Source: Lepidodermella squamata (Eukaryota; Gastrotricha). From it: a stretch of DNA of 64,000 bases. Below are positions 47,396-59,880 of the stretch, one piece after another. Within the stretch, counting starts at the first letter, position 1. Each line of letters starts with the position of its first letter. The notes below the pieces were generated by a model. That model was given only the letters and a program-made list of their open reading frames with translations. It was not told the DNA's origin and searched no databases. The position numbers were made by a program, and so were the translations under genes. Location of the stretch: assembly GCA_047495785.1 (NCBI GenBank), contig JBLDXI010000001.1:2604001-2668000 (forward strand), in the 5' to 3' direction.

Positions 47396-50300
47396 TCACA
47401 GAAATTGCTTGACTCGAGCCGGTCGTCGAACAGCGTTGCTGTAGCCTTCGTTGAATCGGTACCACACCTTATCGCGAGACCGGCTGTTCGGCGGCGAGCG
47501 CAAAAGCGCGTTGAAAGCACCGTTTCCACCAGCTTGTTTGCTATTTTTCTTAGCGGTAGAGGATCGTGTGAAAAATGAAGAGATCGCAGTTTGAACTTTT
47601 TGCTCGCCTTGACTCAGCCCATCGTCCAATTGCTTCATGAACTGAGCGTGCGCCTTTTCCTGCTCGGCAATTGCGGTGGCGCTCATTAATGGGGCTTTTT
47701 TCAGATCATCGGCGCTTGGCAGCGGCAGGTCATTTGGGCCATGGTTCAGTGGGCCACATTTCACCGAAGCCCGTCTTGCAAGGTACATTGTAATCTAAGA
47801 AGAGAAAATAGATTAATCGAAGCGAGATAACATGCTATAGTTAAAAATTTTTTAAATGAATTGAGCTTCCCTATTTTATCTTGATACAGATGGTGGAGCG
47901 GAAAAGCCGATGCTCTTGATTTGAATCCCAAATGTATTGCCAGAAAAATCTTACAGAAGTCAAATTTGTCATAAGAATAGTAATCAAATATGTCTCTTGT
48001 GAATGGGATTAAAAAACTCCGAAAAAATTTGATCCAACCAGGTAAAAACCGAAAATTACCGAACCAGTTACCATCAGAGTTTTCAGGGTTTTCTCCGGTA
48101 AAATTTAAAATTCTTCGGCAAAACCGTGGATACAGAATAGAAAATTGGGCTTAATTTCGAAAAATTTGTTTAATTTCCTTAAAAAAATTGCAAAATTAAC
48201 AAATGGTTGCACAACTCATCCACCACTGCCAAATTTTCCAAATTTACACGCATTTTCCAATGTTAAAAATAAAACCAGTTTTTATGCTGTGCTTTTTCTA
48301 TTATAACGGAAAATCATCGGGAACGATGTGGTAAATTATTTGGAATGTTTCTAACTATTCGTGAAATTATCGAAAATGCTATGCGAATTATTTTCCAACT
48401 ATTAATTTGTTTCCGCTTCCGACAATATTTGGTCCCACTAAACAATCCAATCTCTCGAAAAATCGATGTTGCCGGATGAACAGATAAAAAGTCGAATCGA
48501 CTCACCTCAGTAGCAAGAAGTTGCCGGATGGATTGCGGCAAACGCCAAACATTTGCAGCCTGAGATCGTTCGTTTTCCTCCGGGTTGGCTCGCGGTATCA
48601 TATCGGCTTGAATCGCGCGCCTTTCAAACACGACCAGAGAATCAACGGGCCTAAAGTAAAGGATAAAAATGAGAAATTGATCAGAAATGCTCCGACGATA
48701 ATGACCATCTTGGTGTCATTTTTGACCTAAAATTTGAGAATATTATTTCCCACTCGTAGTTTCATAATGCTGATTCCTATAAGAGCAGTCCAGTAACGGC
48801 CGCCTATCTACGCTCGTAAGGTCGTGAATCACGTGACAAGGGCTGACCAACGTGATGCCTGGCTACGTGATGACTGGGACGAGGCGCTGATGCTCACAGC
48901 AGCTGCCGGAGGTGCCTAAATCGGTCATTTTAGCCGCCGCAAAATTGCTACGCCACCTGTTTGCCAAACGAATTTCGATGCTGGACGCCGAGAAGCAGAA
49001 AGCTACGTCGTAAGCCGGTTGACTCCGGATTACGCCTTGTAGATGAGTAGCTCAATGACCGTTTTTTATCTGATTGAGAAGAAATTATCTCATGAAAACT
49101 ACGAAAATGACACGAACGCCATGAAAGCAATCTGTTTGTCTGGTACATTCAATCTGGGGCGAAAAATCGTGCAATTTTGATCAAAGAGAACGGAAACTTT
49201 ATCCCGTTCAAGTTTTCCGGTAAATCGTGGATGGATTGGTCCGAAATGCCTACCTATGCTGTTGACGCCCAGCAACCTGTCGAGCATGATCAACTTCAGC
49301 AGGCACCTGTGGATTACCCGCAGTATTGGGTCGTCGTCAATGGCTGGCTGTTTAGCGTTTACTGGGGCGATCAGGAAAACTGGACGGAACAAGTCGAACA
49401 AGCGTAGCGGTTGGTCGGGTCGAGGACTTGTCAGGGCCACAAGTCGTTGCAACGGTGTTTTTTTTAATTTACCGATTAATCGATATGAAACGGAGAAGTC
49501 CAACTTAAACTAACAATAACGAACGCTTTAAAAAGCCCAACGTCTAAAAATGTGCTTATGATGCATGCCTGGATATGGACTGGCGACCGCCATCTTAAAA
49601 CAATCGCTAACGGCAACGATCTAGCGACGAAGGTAGGCCGTCTTTTATTTAGGCAAACTATCGCCATTACTGGCTTCCGGAAATCACGCGTCAAACTAAC
49701 TTGACCTGACTGAAGATCATGGCTTGAAGCTCGTTAATTCGATTCCGAATTACGAAAATTGCAATCGTTTGTGGATGGGACCTTCAAATGCGCTCCGGTC
49801 ATTTTTTACTAAATCCTCGTGTTCCTGACCTTGGTCAAAAATAAGTTCGCTGTTCCGGCTTGCTACATCCTCGTGACCAACAAATCGCAAGAACTGCATC
49901 TCCGAGTTATTAGCTATCTGCGCGATGAAATGATGAAACTGATCGCCACGATAACTGATGATGATGTCGACTCTTCCGAGGAAAACTAACGAGCGAAAAT
50001 TTAGTGCTCAGGTCATTTTCTAAGAATGAGTAGTGATTAGTTATTTGCTTACGAAATGGCCACGATTTGGACGAGGGCAACAATGATAACATCAAACCCA
50101 AACGCTCGAACTCGAAAATGACTCAGGGGTTACCTTTACCTGTCAATGCCATATTTTATCGAATATTATCCTACCTCAAATAATAACCCCCGAATAATAG
50201 TCCTAAAAATTCACGTAAATACCGAGTCCAAAGGTTAATAATATCCTGCCTCGAATAATAGCCAGGCGGCTGAAAAGCGGTTTAAGCCTAGACAATCGCC

Positions 50301-53300
50301 TGGCCTGAAATGATTAGGAATAACTTTTTCGACTGCGGAATCCTTGCTGCATATAAGTTTTAGGTCTTTCATCCTGGCAAGCCTTTTGGAATCTGCTCAC
50401 TGCTCATATCAACTTACGGACTTGATTAAAATGATGATGCTGTGTAAATAATTACCTCCCTCGAATAAAAGCCCTCCGAATAATATCCCGATTTTTTCAC
50501 CAATTTTCGAGTTCGGAAAAACCAAGAGCCATGGCAATATTCAATAAAATACGGCAAATCCAATTCAGCCAGTTCAAGCTTGCGGCTTTATTTAAGCTTG
50601 AAGCATATATAAATCAGGTCTACGATAAATTGGATCGAAATGAGCTGGGCAAACTCAAATTTCTCGACTCTGTCACTCACTGCCTCTCTGAGCTCAATCA
50701 GAACGACTTCTTTTTATCAACATTCGGTCTCCGCCACAATAAAAAATTATTTTTGTAGCCAACAAAATTCGCGAAAATCCCAATTTATGGGGAAAACAAG
50801 TTATTTCAACTCACGGCTCAAGGTAGAAGCCAAGTGATGCGCCACGAGATTGCCACTGATTTTGCTCCGATTGAATATTCAACCTCTGAACAAAGGTCAA
50901 GCCAAGCGATGCTAGAACCTCAGCAACACGCCCGATTTCCATCTTCTCAGCCGCGCTGAACAGCTGCGCGGAAACTGGTCGCAGCGTCGGCTGAATGATA
51001 TCAAGCAGAGACGGCAGCAAGTCGAAAACAATCGACAGCGGCGAGGAGAAGAAAACCCGCTCTCCGGGCGTCATACCCGCCAAAAAGCCCGTCAACTGGT
51101 TATTCCGCTGACTAATCAACTGGCGCATGTCCATACTGGTCTTCGGAAACGCCAAACGACCAGGCTGCGGCATGGCGAACATCAAATGGCAGGCGGTTGA
51201 GATCAAGGGCGTTGTAGTGTCATAGTCATAGCGTAGCCGATTTCCGCCCCGGCTATCGACATAGCCGAGCTTTGAATCGTATCGGCAAAGGCCATCCAAT
51301 CCGCCATTTGCGAGGCTGCGATCAAAAAATCATCGCGCACCCTCGTGTTGAGGTAATTCTCAAAAATTCCATTCACCAACAACTCGTGGTCGGTGTTCAT
51401 CGAAACTGAGCTTTGAATCAAGTCATACCGGCTCGTACGGGCTGTGGCAGGTTGCTGTTTGAAAATTGTTTGAAGGCAGTCGAACATTGATTTTTCAACG
51501 TCCTTATTAAACCCCATTTTCGGCAATTTCGCGATTTGGTCATTAGTCACCCTGGTCACGTCACGCTGCTGGCGGCGTTGCGTGGTCGCCAAATCAGCAT
51601 TTTGACCCGGGTTCGAACACGCGACTTTCAGTGTCTGTAAAATGTTGATACAAACTCGAATATCACCATGGGCGCATTCGACGATTTGATTAACCGCCTT
51701 AGATTCAATTTCCATTTTCTCCTTCCTAGCGATATCTCCGACGCGAAACGCGAGACGCTCCGGCGGCGGGGGTAGGCAGGATACGACGAAACAGTGCCGC
51801 CTTAAATTGCGCAACGCAGTCGCGTATTGATCGTTGCAAATGCAGATGACAGGCCGGCGTAATTCATGACTATTTTTTCCGCCTTTTTTCTTCGATTTTT
51901 TCGATGAATCATCGGCGGCACCACCGCCGGTTACGTAACTAATCAAAACATCGACCGCAGCTTGCGGTGCTCCGTCAATTTCGTCCAGCACCAGACAGGC
52001 GGGTTTCGGCTTCGAAATCGGTTTCCCATCGCCGTCCCTAGCGACGTTCAACATACCCCGGGTTTCGACGACCGACTCTAAATAATCGCGGAAAACAGCG
52101 GCAGATCGGTCATCACTCGCGTTGACTTCAATCATTTCATAACCGCAATGCCTAGCTGCAATGTGAGCTAGGGTGGTTTTGCCTAGACCCGGCGGGCCGG
52201 TTAACAGCAGAATTCGTTGAGCTGGCCAAGTTTCAGTTTGATCCATCATTGGCGTCACAACCGTGTTTTTCGGCTTGAAATTGTTGTTCGGCTTAAAATT
52301 GTTGTTCGGCTTGAAATTGCTGTTCGGGTTCCGATTTTGCCATTTGTTGAATTGGCCACCCTGGTTTTGCTGATGTTGGTACGGCTGTTGCTGTTGCTGC
52401 TGCTGTTGGTCATTTCGATCGTTCCGCCCCGAAAAACTCAGCCTCGATTTCTTTTCTTTACCGAAAACTCCTTTATCCCACAAGCGAAGCCTAAAAACGT
52501 GAAATAATGGTAATTAAGAGATGAAATTAAACAATTTTAAGGGTGCTAACCATTGGAGGACAATGCGATTAGTAGCTTCATCGCTGACTAGGTCCATGTA
52601 GGAACAAGGGGCGTACTTTCGCAGCCATAATTCCGTGTTCACAGCAGCTCTACTCATGATGCTTTGAGTGCTCGGAGCCTTCGGGGTTTGGTCAGATTTC
52701 GCAACCTAAATAATGAAAAAATAATGAAAATTCAATTTAAATACATATTATAATTAAATGTTCAAGTTAAATCTAATTAACATTAATTTATAATAAAGCA
52801 TGTATGTATGCATTTCTGCCTTATGCATGAGGTTTAAGCCTCAAAACTATGAGTCTTTCAGCCCCTCGGTCGTCTTTCTTTCACCTCGGTGTAGGGACAG
52901 ATCCGGTCTGCCAGCAACTACAAGCCCTAAGAAGCCCGCAACGCCGACTACTCCAATAAAAATCACCAAATTTGACACGCCTGAGTCACTAAAAGCAACA
53001 AATCAACAACCACGCTTCAACAGGAGGTTCCGTTCAAATATACGGCTGGTTTGCATCAATCAGTCACGACTCCTCTTATTGAAGAAATCAAAGAAAATCC
53101 GCGCCCATTACGTTTTTTCGGCGTTGAAATCGACGAAGTTGCCGTAAATGAAGGCGCTCGGATTCGAGTTTTAAACATCGATAAACAGCGCGTACTTCGA
53201 ATGTACAAAAAATCCAACCCGACGAACCTCGTCAAGATTTTGAGCAACAATTCGCTAAAAATACGGGCAGCCTTCGCCGCGAAACCATGGCCGGGCTCTA

Positions 53301-55062
53301 CTGAGTTCAAGCCTGGCCGTGGCGCTGGTAATTAGCAAGTTCAACCTCAATGACTCGAAAAATATATGTTATTCGATATTCGATATTTGGGTCTATTTCA
53401 GTTTTTCGAAGGGTGCTAACGTGAAGCGCCATCGGATCAAGTGCGCGGCGGTTGAAAAAAACTCGTGACTCCTGCTTCGTTGTTTTGAGTCACTTTGCAG
53501 GCCGATTTGAACATCGATAAAAGGTCGAATGCCCACATTGCAGGCTACATCACCCGGCATTTGAACCTGAAACCCGACAGCAATCAACCCGATAGCTTTC
53601 TGAGCCGCGGCAGCCCGGTGATACCGAATGCTGATCATCCGTGAAGCTGTTTCCGCCCCGTGCCGCGACTGGTGGTTCGAGTTCGAATTTGCCGACAGAT
53701 TATATTATTCTTTACACCGGAAACTCCTCAGTCTTCGCCCTCTCTCGCGAGTATCAAGCCTATGGCTGAAATTAAATGAAGATAGTCCTCATCTTTTCAA
53801 GGTAAATACCCATTGAATAGCATGTGCGGTGCACAATTGAGAACTGCGAATGCATATTTTTCAATAATTTAAGCTTTTAGACAATTTACAACATGCCTAC
53901 GACTAGGACATCGAGGCGGAATTTCGCATGATCAGAAAAATCACGGTTCATTACGTCCATACGATTCGGCGAAACAAGCAGAAGAAGCAGCACAATCACG
54001 TATTGTCTAAGGGTGTGCCGGGAAAACTCATCCATAACCCGAAATTGTTCCGATATATCGCTGTTTATATCACTCAAGAACTCAGCTGGAGCCGACCGGT
54101 TGGAATTTGACGACTTTATTCACTCGCTCTCGAGGTGGCCTAGCTCACCCTCACCGAGACGTCGGCGTTGTGAAAGTCTACTGCAAGGCGGAAAATCGCA
54201 TCAGGTTTATGCAATCCGAGTTCCAGGGAGAACTGTTAGCTATTTTTCTCAGCCATATACCTGTCGATCTCAAACTGCAAATTTTGCGACTTCTGAAATA
54301 GACCTTCACAAAACGGATTGCTAATTATATAAAATACCAATATTAATTATATCGATTTTCGTGTCTGCGTTAACAGCCTTTTCCTTGCGTGGAGTCTCCA
54401 TAACGTTAAGACTAAATCTGTCAGATGACTCATAAAGTGCTTTTTACATCTAAAACTCATCCAAAATCGTTAAAATTTGCCAAAAAACGTTTGCAATTGC
54501 CAATTTTGTGGTACAAATTGAAGCTTTCAAAGTTAATTCCTTTTTTCGCTGTCCGAAGTCCACTGAATCGATTGATCAAACTTAAATTCATCGTAATTGA
54601 TTAGGAGTTGAATGAATAATCATAAATTTTCGGAAATTTTTCAAAGGCATTTCAGGGCGAATTATTTATAATTTAGTTCCGCTTCCCGTCAAATGTAATA
54701 AGACCCATAAGTAATTACCAAATGTGTAGCAACATCTTTCAAATCTCGCCATGATTTCGAACACGTCCAGACCAGAAAATTCTCCTCAGCATATCGATCT
54801 TCACGAAAATTATCCACGCTACGGACGGTAATACGCGTTCTTCTGCCGTCATCAGGAACGGACACAGTCAAGTAATTGGCTTGATTGGCTAAATTTTGGG
54901 AAATAAATTTTCGAATTGAACTTTCATTTTCATTTCGCCGAACTTACACAGAGGAACCCGGTCAACGGGTCGTGGCCTCTTCTTTTCTTCTGCTACAGGG
55001 TAATTTTCAACGTCTTCATCCGGCGAAGCACTGCTAGGTCGTTTTCCGCTAACAACTTCCAT
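47396..55062 (-). CDS. CHTF18: Chromosome transmission fidelity protein 18 (alternative clamp loader large subunit)
   Basis: Model: complement(join(47396..47794, 48506..48650, 50815..52490, 52551..52705, 54719..54888, 54948..55062)); the exons sum to 2660 nt, one base short of an 886-aa frame. RFC-type AAA+ features: Walker A GPPGLGKTT, sensor-region NASDDRS, Walker B LVLDEIDG, ICICNDQ. The N-terminal ELWLRKYAP...LVSDE and LRLWDKGVFG blocks and the C-terminal VWYRFNEGYSNAVRR match CTF18. The protein loads PCNA with RFC2-5, DCC1 and CTF8 during replication and cohesion. A polyglutamine/Asn-Phe-Lys-Pro repeat linker precedes Walker A. A frameshift lies near 51250 at a run of four C. Two ~2 kb introns contain transposon remains. 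Confidence 0.88.
48700..50790 (+). mobile_element. Degenerate MULE-type transposon remains in CTF18 intron
   Basis: Plus-strand fragments, antisense to the host gene. VDGTFKCAPVIFY at 49771 is the MULE transposase signature, followed after a stop by a further frame-matched segment (FAVPACYILVTNKSQEL) ending at 49989. A C-terminal-type piece (YDKLDRNELGKLKFLDS) is open at 50531-50758. AATAATAGCC-type short repeats lie between. Frames are broken, so it is inactive. The boundaries given are approximate. Confidence 0.6.
52790..54330 (+). mobile_element. Probable transposon-derived insert in CTF18 intron
   Basis: This fills an unusually long intron. Plus-strand coding-like segments are an 82-codon-plus frame to a stop at 53335 (PLRFFGVEIDEVAVNEGARI, LVKILSNNSLKIRAAF), preceded by a Pro/Thr-rich frame from about 52890, and shorter pieces at 53628-53816 and 53928-54301. 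None could be assigned to a family. It could instead be a nested host gene. Borders approximate. Confidence 0.3.
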
Positions 55063-55781
55063 AACGAAAAAATTATCACTCTAGAAAAAACGAGAGGCAC
55101 CTCAATAAAGCGAATTCAGTCTTTTATTTACCGAAAACTTTTTTATATCATCATCTCCAAAATGAATTGTCGATATTAATTATAATAATTATAGTTAGGC
55201 ATAACGTAGTAAAACGCAAAGATGAACGTAAATACCGATGGCTCGATGATTTAAAACACGCACTGTACAACACATATGGGGAACAGGTGGTTAAGCAGAA
55301 AGAAGACTAAAGTTCGATCATCGCAGCCGGTATTTTTTCGTTCTACCAAATTATTATTATTGATATTATGCAGATCGCCACACGACTTGGTCGGTTAGTT
55401 GTCGACGTTCAGGAACTCGATGGTAAAAAACGCCAAAATCTTACATTCGCACGCTAGAACAACGACACGCCTCTTGTACGCAAAAACTTGTCAAAAATTT
55501 AAGGAGGATTCGGACGACCGCTGGACAGGAACCTGCTACCTGGAATTTTCTGTAACAAATTGATTTTCTGGACTCCAAATCGAGGCGGGTAATTGGTGGA
55601 ATTATTGAGGATGAATTATTGGATTATCTAACGACTTTAGGGTGGAACTTTCGAGATAACCGGATACTTCCAATCGATTGAGGGCCAAATTTTGCTTCAT
55701 AAAAGAATAAACGAGGCAGAACAAAAGCGCGTGGCATAATCTGCTTGACGGTGATTGCGGTAGCTATTTTTCAATTTTTTC
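55063..55781. other. Intergenic region LENG8 3' end / CTF18 5' end
   Basis: No coding exon recognised. Probably contains the CTF18 promoter. Confidence 0.4.
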
Positions 55782-58700
55782 TCATTTTTTATCACTCAGC
55801 TTCAAATCTACGCTGCGTCCGTCGGCCGTGAAGACGCAGTTATTTTCAACAAGAAACGCGTGGCACGCGTCTTCGTCATCGAAAGCCAGCTTTTGGCTGA
55901 TCAAGTCAACGCCGAGAGTTGGCCGAAAACTGACATGCGGCATACGCATAAGGGCACAAAAACATGAAAAAGTTATACAATTATAAAACAAAAAAACTCG
56001 TCAAAATATAATCATCGATCAAAAATTTTGATAAAAATTTCAGAGGGGCACAAAGAACCCCAAGAACAAAACGTACGCTTTAACGATAGCTCCGAGAGCT
56101 TTTCTCCGCTGCCGGTCGATGAACCAACCAATCAGGAATGACGACATTTTAGGGGCATTGCTATAAAGCTTGAAAAACCGAGTGTGGTTCTGAGTATTCC
56201 ACGCAGAAACCGTTTCAAGGGCATGTGAAATGCACTCATCCTTCTTTTCCTCCTCCGTCAAAACAGCCATTTCGTGAATAATATCTGCAATTAAATCGAT
56301 AACAAATCCACCTTAAAATAAATGATTTCGACAAACCGAGCGGGCTATTAGTAAAACAATAATACAAAAACCGGTAGGCAGTAAATTCCAATCGATGACG
56401 ACTTCCAGTTCCATCTTTGTACATGGCTCGAAGTTGAGTTTGACACTGATAAACGCATAAATTAGCAAATCCAACATGAATTCTCAATTCTTATAAAAAC
56501 CTGGTTAAATTCTTCGTGATCTTTGTTTTCAAGTGCCAGTCTTGCGTGCAGTTCGTAGATAGATACTGCGAATTCGTCTCGAACACATTGCACGGTCAGA
56601 TCTTGCCGAATCGATTTCAGTTGTTCGCAACAATACGAGTAGTTGTGGTCGCTTAGCCACCGCTTTTTCACCAATTCCACAGACTTCTTAAGCACCTCAA
56701 CCGGGCGAACTGTCGCAGCTTCCGGGGCTTTTGTCAAACGGTAGTAGCGTTTCTCGAGATCAACGCAGGTACCGATGATTGGGGTAGATAACGCCAGTTC
56801 AATGCTGAATTCGTTGCCTTGGGCGTCAAAGGCGTCGTCCGCATCAGCACAACCCGCAAACCGCATCGCGCGTTTTGAAAGATTAGTATTGTGAGTGGCA
56901 AGAGCTTCGGGCGTTAATCGCCAACCTTTCGCCCGACCTCCTCGACCAGCACCACGGGGTTGCAAAATACCATGGCTGAGACGAGCCCGAGCACCTTCGG
57001 CTGAATTGGGAGCTGATAGAGATTTGCCAGATGATAGCATGAATGGCGAAGAATCTTGTTGCTCAACTCTGAAATTGCAAAAAGTTAAAAGGTGTTTATA
57101 TAATAGGTAAAATAATCTTGCTTTCTCATGCGCTTAGTTTGCCGCGCCGACTTAGGTTGATCCCTATCGGGGCTTTCGTCATCAGCCATAAATCGACTCG
57201 ACTTCGCGCTTTTTTTAGATCTTTTCAGGATAACATAAATTTGAATTACAATAACGAAATTTTGTAAACAGAAATGAACCTTTTAGGTAACTCGCGAGAG
57301 CTGGAGGTGGAGCTTCGAGTGTCAGTACTCTCAGAGCTGCTGTCTCGGAAACGACCTCGGCCCCTATTTCGATTGGTTTCAGCTTCTGACCGGTTCTTAG
57401 CAAGACCAACATTGAAACGATCATCGTCGTAATAAGATGATGACAGAACAGCTTTCGGGGTAGGAACAGTCACGCCACCACGGCCAAGTTTTCTACCCCT
57501 GCCACGGCTAGCTGAGCCGAAATTCGAAGTGGAGTCGAAAACATTTGGAAGAATGTTGAAAGGGTCTTTGGAGAAATCCAACTTTTGAAGAACTCCATTG
57601 CGTGAAGCTTCGTCGATTTTGTCCATTAAAATCTGTTGAACTCTATCGGCATCTTCCTTCTTTGGGTAAGCGGCGAATACTCGAACCATATAGTTACTCA
57701 AAGCTTCGCTGCTGTCAACTGAAGTCTGCTCGGAGTTGGATTGTTGGGCTTGAGCATTTGGTGGGGTACTGCCTTCAGCCCAACGCGATTTCCGTTTAGG
57801 TTTGTTTACAGCATTGGCCCATTCATCGGCTGTGTTATTTCCCGGGGTGGGCGAAGAGCCTTCCGCTGCACTTGGTTGCTCGAAGACGCTCGGGGCGTTG
57901 GAAGTGGGTTTAGTAGCTTTAGTTGACATCAGATTAAACTGAATTTGCCCACGTCCGCGGCCACGCAGAAAGCTACCACCGGATGCTCTCCCTTGTTGAG
58001 ATTGCGTACCAACAGGATTGTAGCGAGACTGATCTGGAAGCAACGGAAAAAATTAAATTTATCAACAAAAACTGGGCCGAGAAAACAAAGGTAGGGTACT
58101 TCCGCACAGTAATAATCATATCATTAGTGTGTAATTTATTGGTTAATTGCGCACAAAGCGAGACTGGTAAGTTCCGCAAAAACTTCCGCTCATAAAGATT
58201 AGCCCGAAACGAATCGAAGCACTTGAGACAAAAAGAGGGATAAAACTGAATAAATAAATAATGCTAAACATGGCTAACAATCCAGATAGACCGCCAGCGG
58301 GAAATGATTTCCGCACAATTGAAGTTGTTGAAATCGTAACCAGTATAGCAGTCTATCACATCATCTACCATGTCGCGCTCATTGAGATCAAACAAACAGA
58401 TTAAAGATTTTGGCGCTCAACCCCCAAGAACACATCGAGCCAAACAGAAGGCTGATGTGGCAGTGCTAGCAGTCGCAGATGTACCACCACCACCCCCGCT
58501 TGAGTTCGCGGACCAACCTGAAACTGTTTCTAAGGTATTTTGAAGACTTCTGGATTGAGAAAATTGGCATCGCTGTGTGGAACGTTCATCGTGAAGATAT
58601 TCGAACGAATAACTTCGTCGAAGGTAAAAGATTTTTTTGCATACATTTTCGCTACTAATTTGACAATACCCAAGGTTGGAACTACCGCATTCAAAAGCTG

Positions 58701-59500
58701 GCTAATGGCATTCACCTCGGCATTTGGCGCCCATCAGAACTCCTCATTCGTGAAGAGCAAATCACCCGAGCGAACCTAAATAAACCGCCGAAAGTCCGTC
58801 GCCGCCTAGCTTACATTCGTGTTCACGACCGCCTCAACAGCCTATTCGATCAACTAGATTCGGGCGAATTAGGGTTCATGGCCTTTCTCGATTCTGCGAG
58901 CTACAGCATGTCCGACATCAAGGATGTTCTACCCGACTCGGACGAAGATTGGGACATCGCCGCTGCACGGGCGCAGGCTGCAATGGCCGATGGTGGCTGG
59001 GTTGAGGCGATCGAAGAAGTCGAAGCCACTTTTGCTGCTAATTAACCATATTTTACATACTTATTAGTGGACTAATTAGTAATTAATCGCTGATACATTT
59101 CAAGGCAATAGCGATGGCAATAAAAATGTGCGGAAATAAACTTGTGCGGAACTTGACCTGTGCGGAAAAATTTGTGCTCCAAGTTCCATTGTGCGGAAGT
59201 ACCTGTGCGGAAGTACCTTGACTCCCGAGAGAACATACCTGATTCGTTTGCAGACTGCATGAGATTCTGATCAGATGTAACACTTCCAATCGGCTGCTGC
59301 TGGTAGTAATATGTATCGTACCACGACTGCTGAGGCGCGTAGGGATTTGCAGAGGTAGGAGCGGATGACCACGGAGTAATCGATGTCACAGATTTATCGC
59401 TACCCTGAACTTGGGGAGGGCCCGAATATCCACTCAGAGGAGGGTAATTGGAATCATAGGCTGACTGTCCGTCAGCTCCCTTAGATGCAGAGTTTTCCAT
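55782..59500 (-). CDS. LENG8: LENG8 orthologue (SAC3/GANP-domain, TREX-2-like)
   Basis: Model: complement(join(55782..55929, 56077..56284, 56337..56445, 56501..57068, 57122..57220, 57280..58033, 59239..59500)), 715 aa, frame intact. The N-terminus is disordered, Tyr/Gln/Pro-rich ([11 protein letters not shown]). An RGRGRG segment, a short conserved helix ([19 protein letters not shown]) and an RS/RG tract follow. The SAC3 domain spans the C-terminal half: [89 protein letters not shown]. The role is nuclear mRNA processing or export. One intron (57069-57121) appears to be GC-AG. The 1.2 kb first intron holds a MULE-derived element in the opposite orientation. An acceptor-like GTGCAG lies 10 nt before the ATG. 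Confidence 0.93.
58095..59217 (+). mobile_element. TIR-bounded MULE-derived element nested in LENG8 intron 1
   Basis: Exact 15-bp terminal inverted repeats: GGTACTTCCGCACAG at 58095-58109 and its complement at 59203-59217. Extra TTCCGCA/TGCGGAA motifs are clustered inside both ends (about 58155-58190 and 59129-59217). Internally it carries the coding region at 58370-59045. No target duplication was seen directly beside these ends, so the true termini may differ slightly. Confidence 0.75.
58370..59045 (+). pseudogene. Truncated MULE transposase-like ORF
   Basis: Opens [17 protein letters not shown] with a basic, proline-bearing N-terminus. After a frame break near 58540 it continues as [34 protein letters not shown] and [15 protein letters not shown], the C-terminal signature of MULE transposases (RTNN.VEGW). 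An intron 58624-58674 joins FVEG. It then reads [18 protein letters not shown] to an acidic end. The catalytic DDE region is missing, so it cannot be an active transposase. Either a relic or a shortened internally deleted copy; the start codon used is uncertain. Confidence 0.65.
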
Positions 59501-59880
59501 TCACCTCCTGCTGCACAAATGATCTGTCGAGTAAAAATCTAAACATCAAAATCGAATGGAATGATAGAAGAGCAACTTGAGAAGAAGGGTTTCAAATTGT
59601 ATCATTAGATAAGATGATTAAAAATTAAAAATAATAATAATTTTCATTTAGTTAAGGCCAAAGTTGCAAGGGCTGGCCGTTTTCTCAATATGATTTTTTA
59701 CACGAAACACGAACTACCAATAATACTGAGCAAAGTAAGACTAGTGAGGCAGGCAACAATTTGGCTTTTCTAACAGCAAAGCTGAAGCCCCTAGGGCAAG
59801 ATGAATGTTGAGGAAAAGTTAGTTTCTTACAAAAATGATGTCGAGTAGAAGGTTTGAGAAAAAACTTATTGATTTTAAGA
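59501..59880. other. Upstream region of LENG8
   Basis: AT-rich, no coding sequence seen; likely LENG8 promoter/5' UTR up to the LINE tail. Confidence 0.4.

Noticed and set aside
47881-47930. tRNA-like box motifs (TGGTGGAGCGG and TTGAATCCC)
   Set aside because: No cloverleaf can be drawn with acceptor and anticodon stems.
48380-48460. Possible fourth, degenerate MITE end (TTCCGCTTCCGAC, TTTGGTCCCACT)
   Set aside because: Too diverged to align with the core of the other copies.
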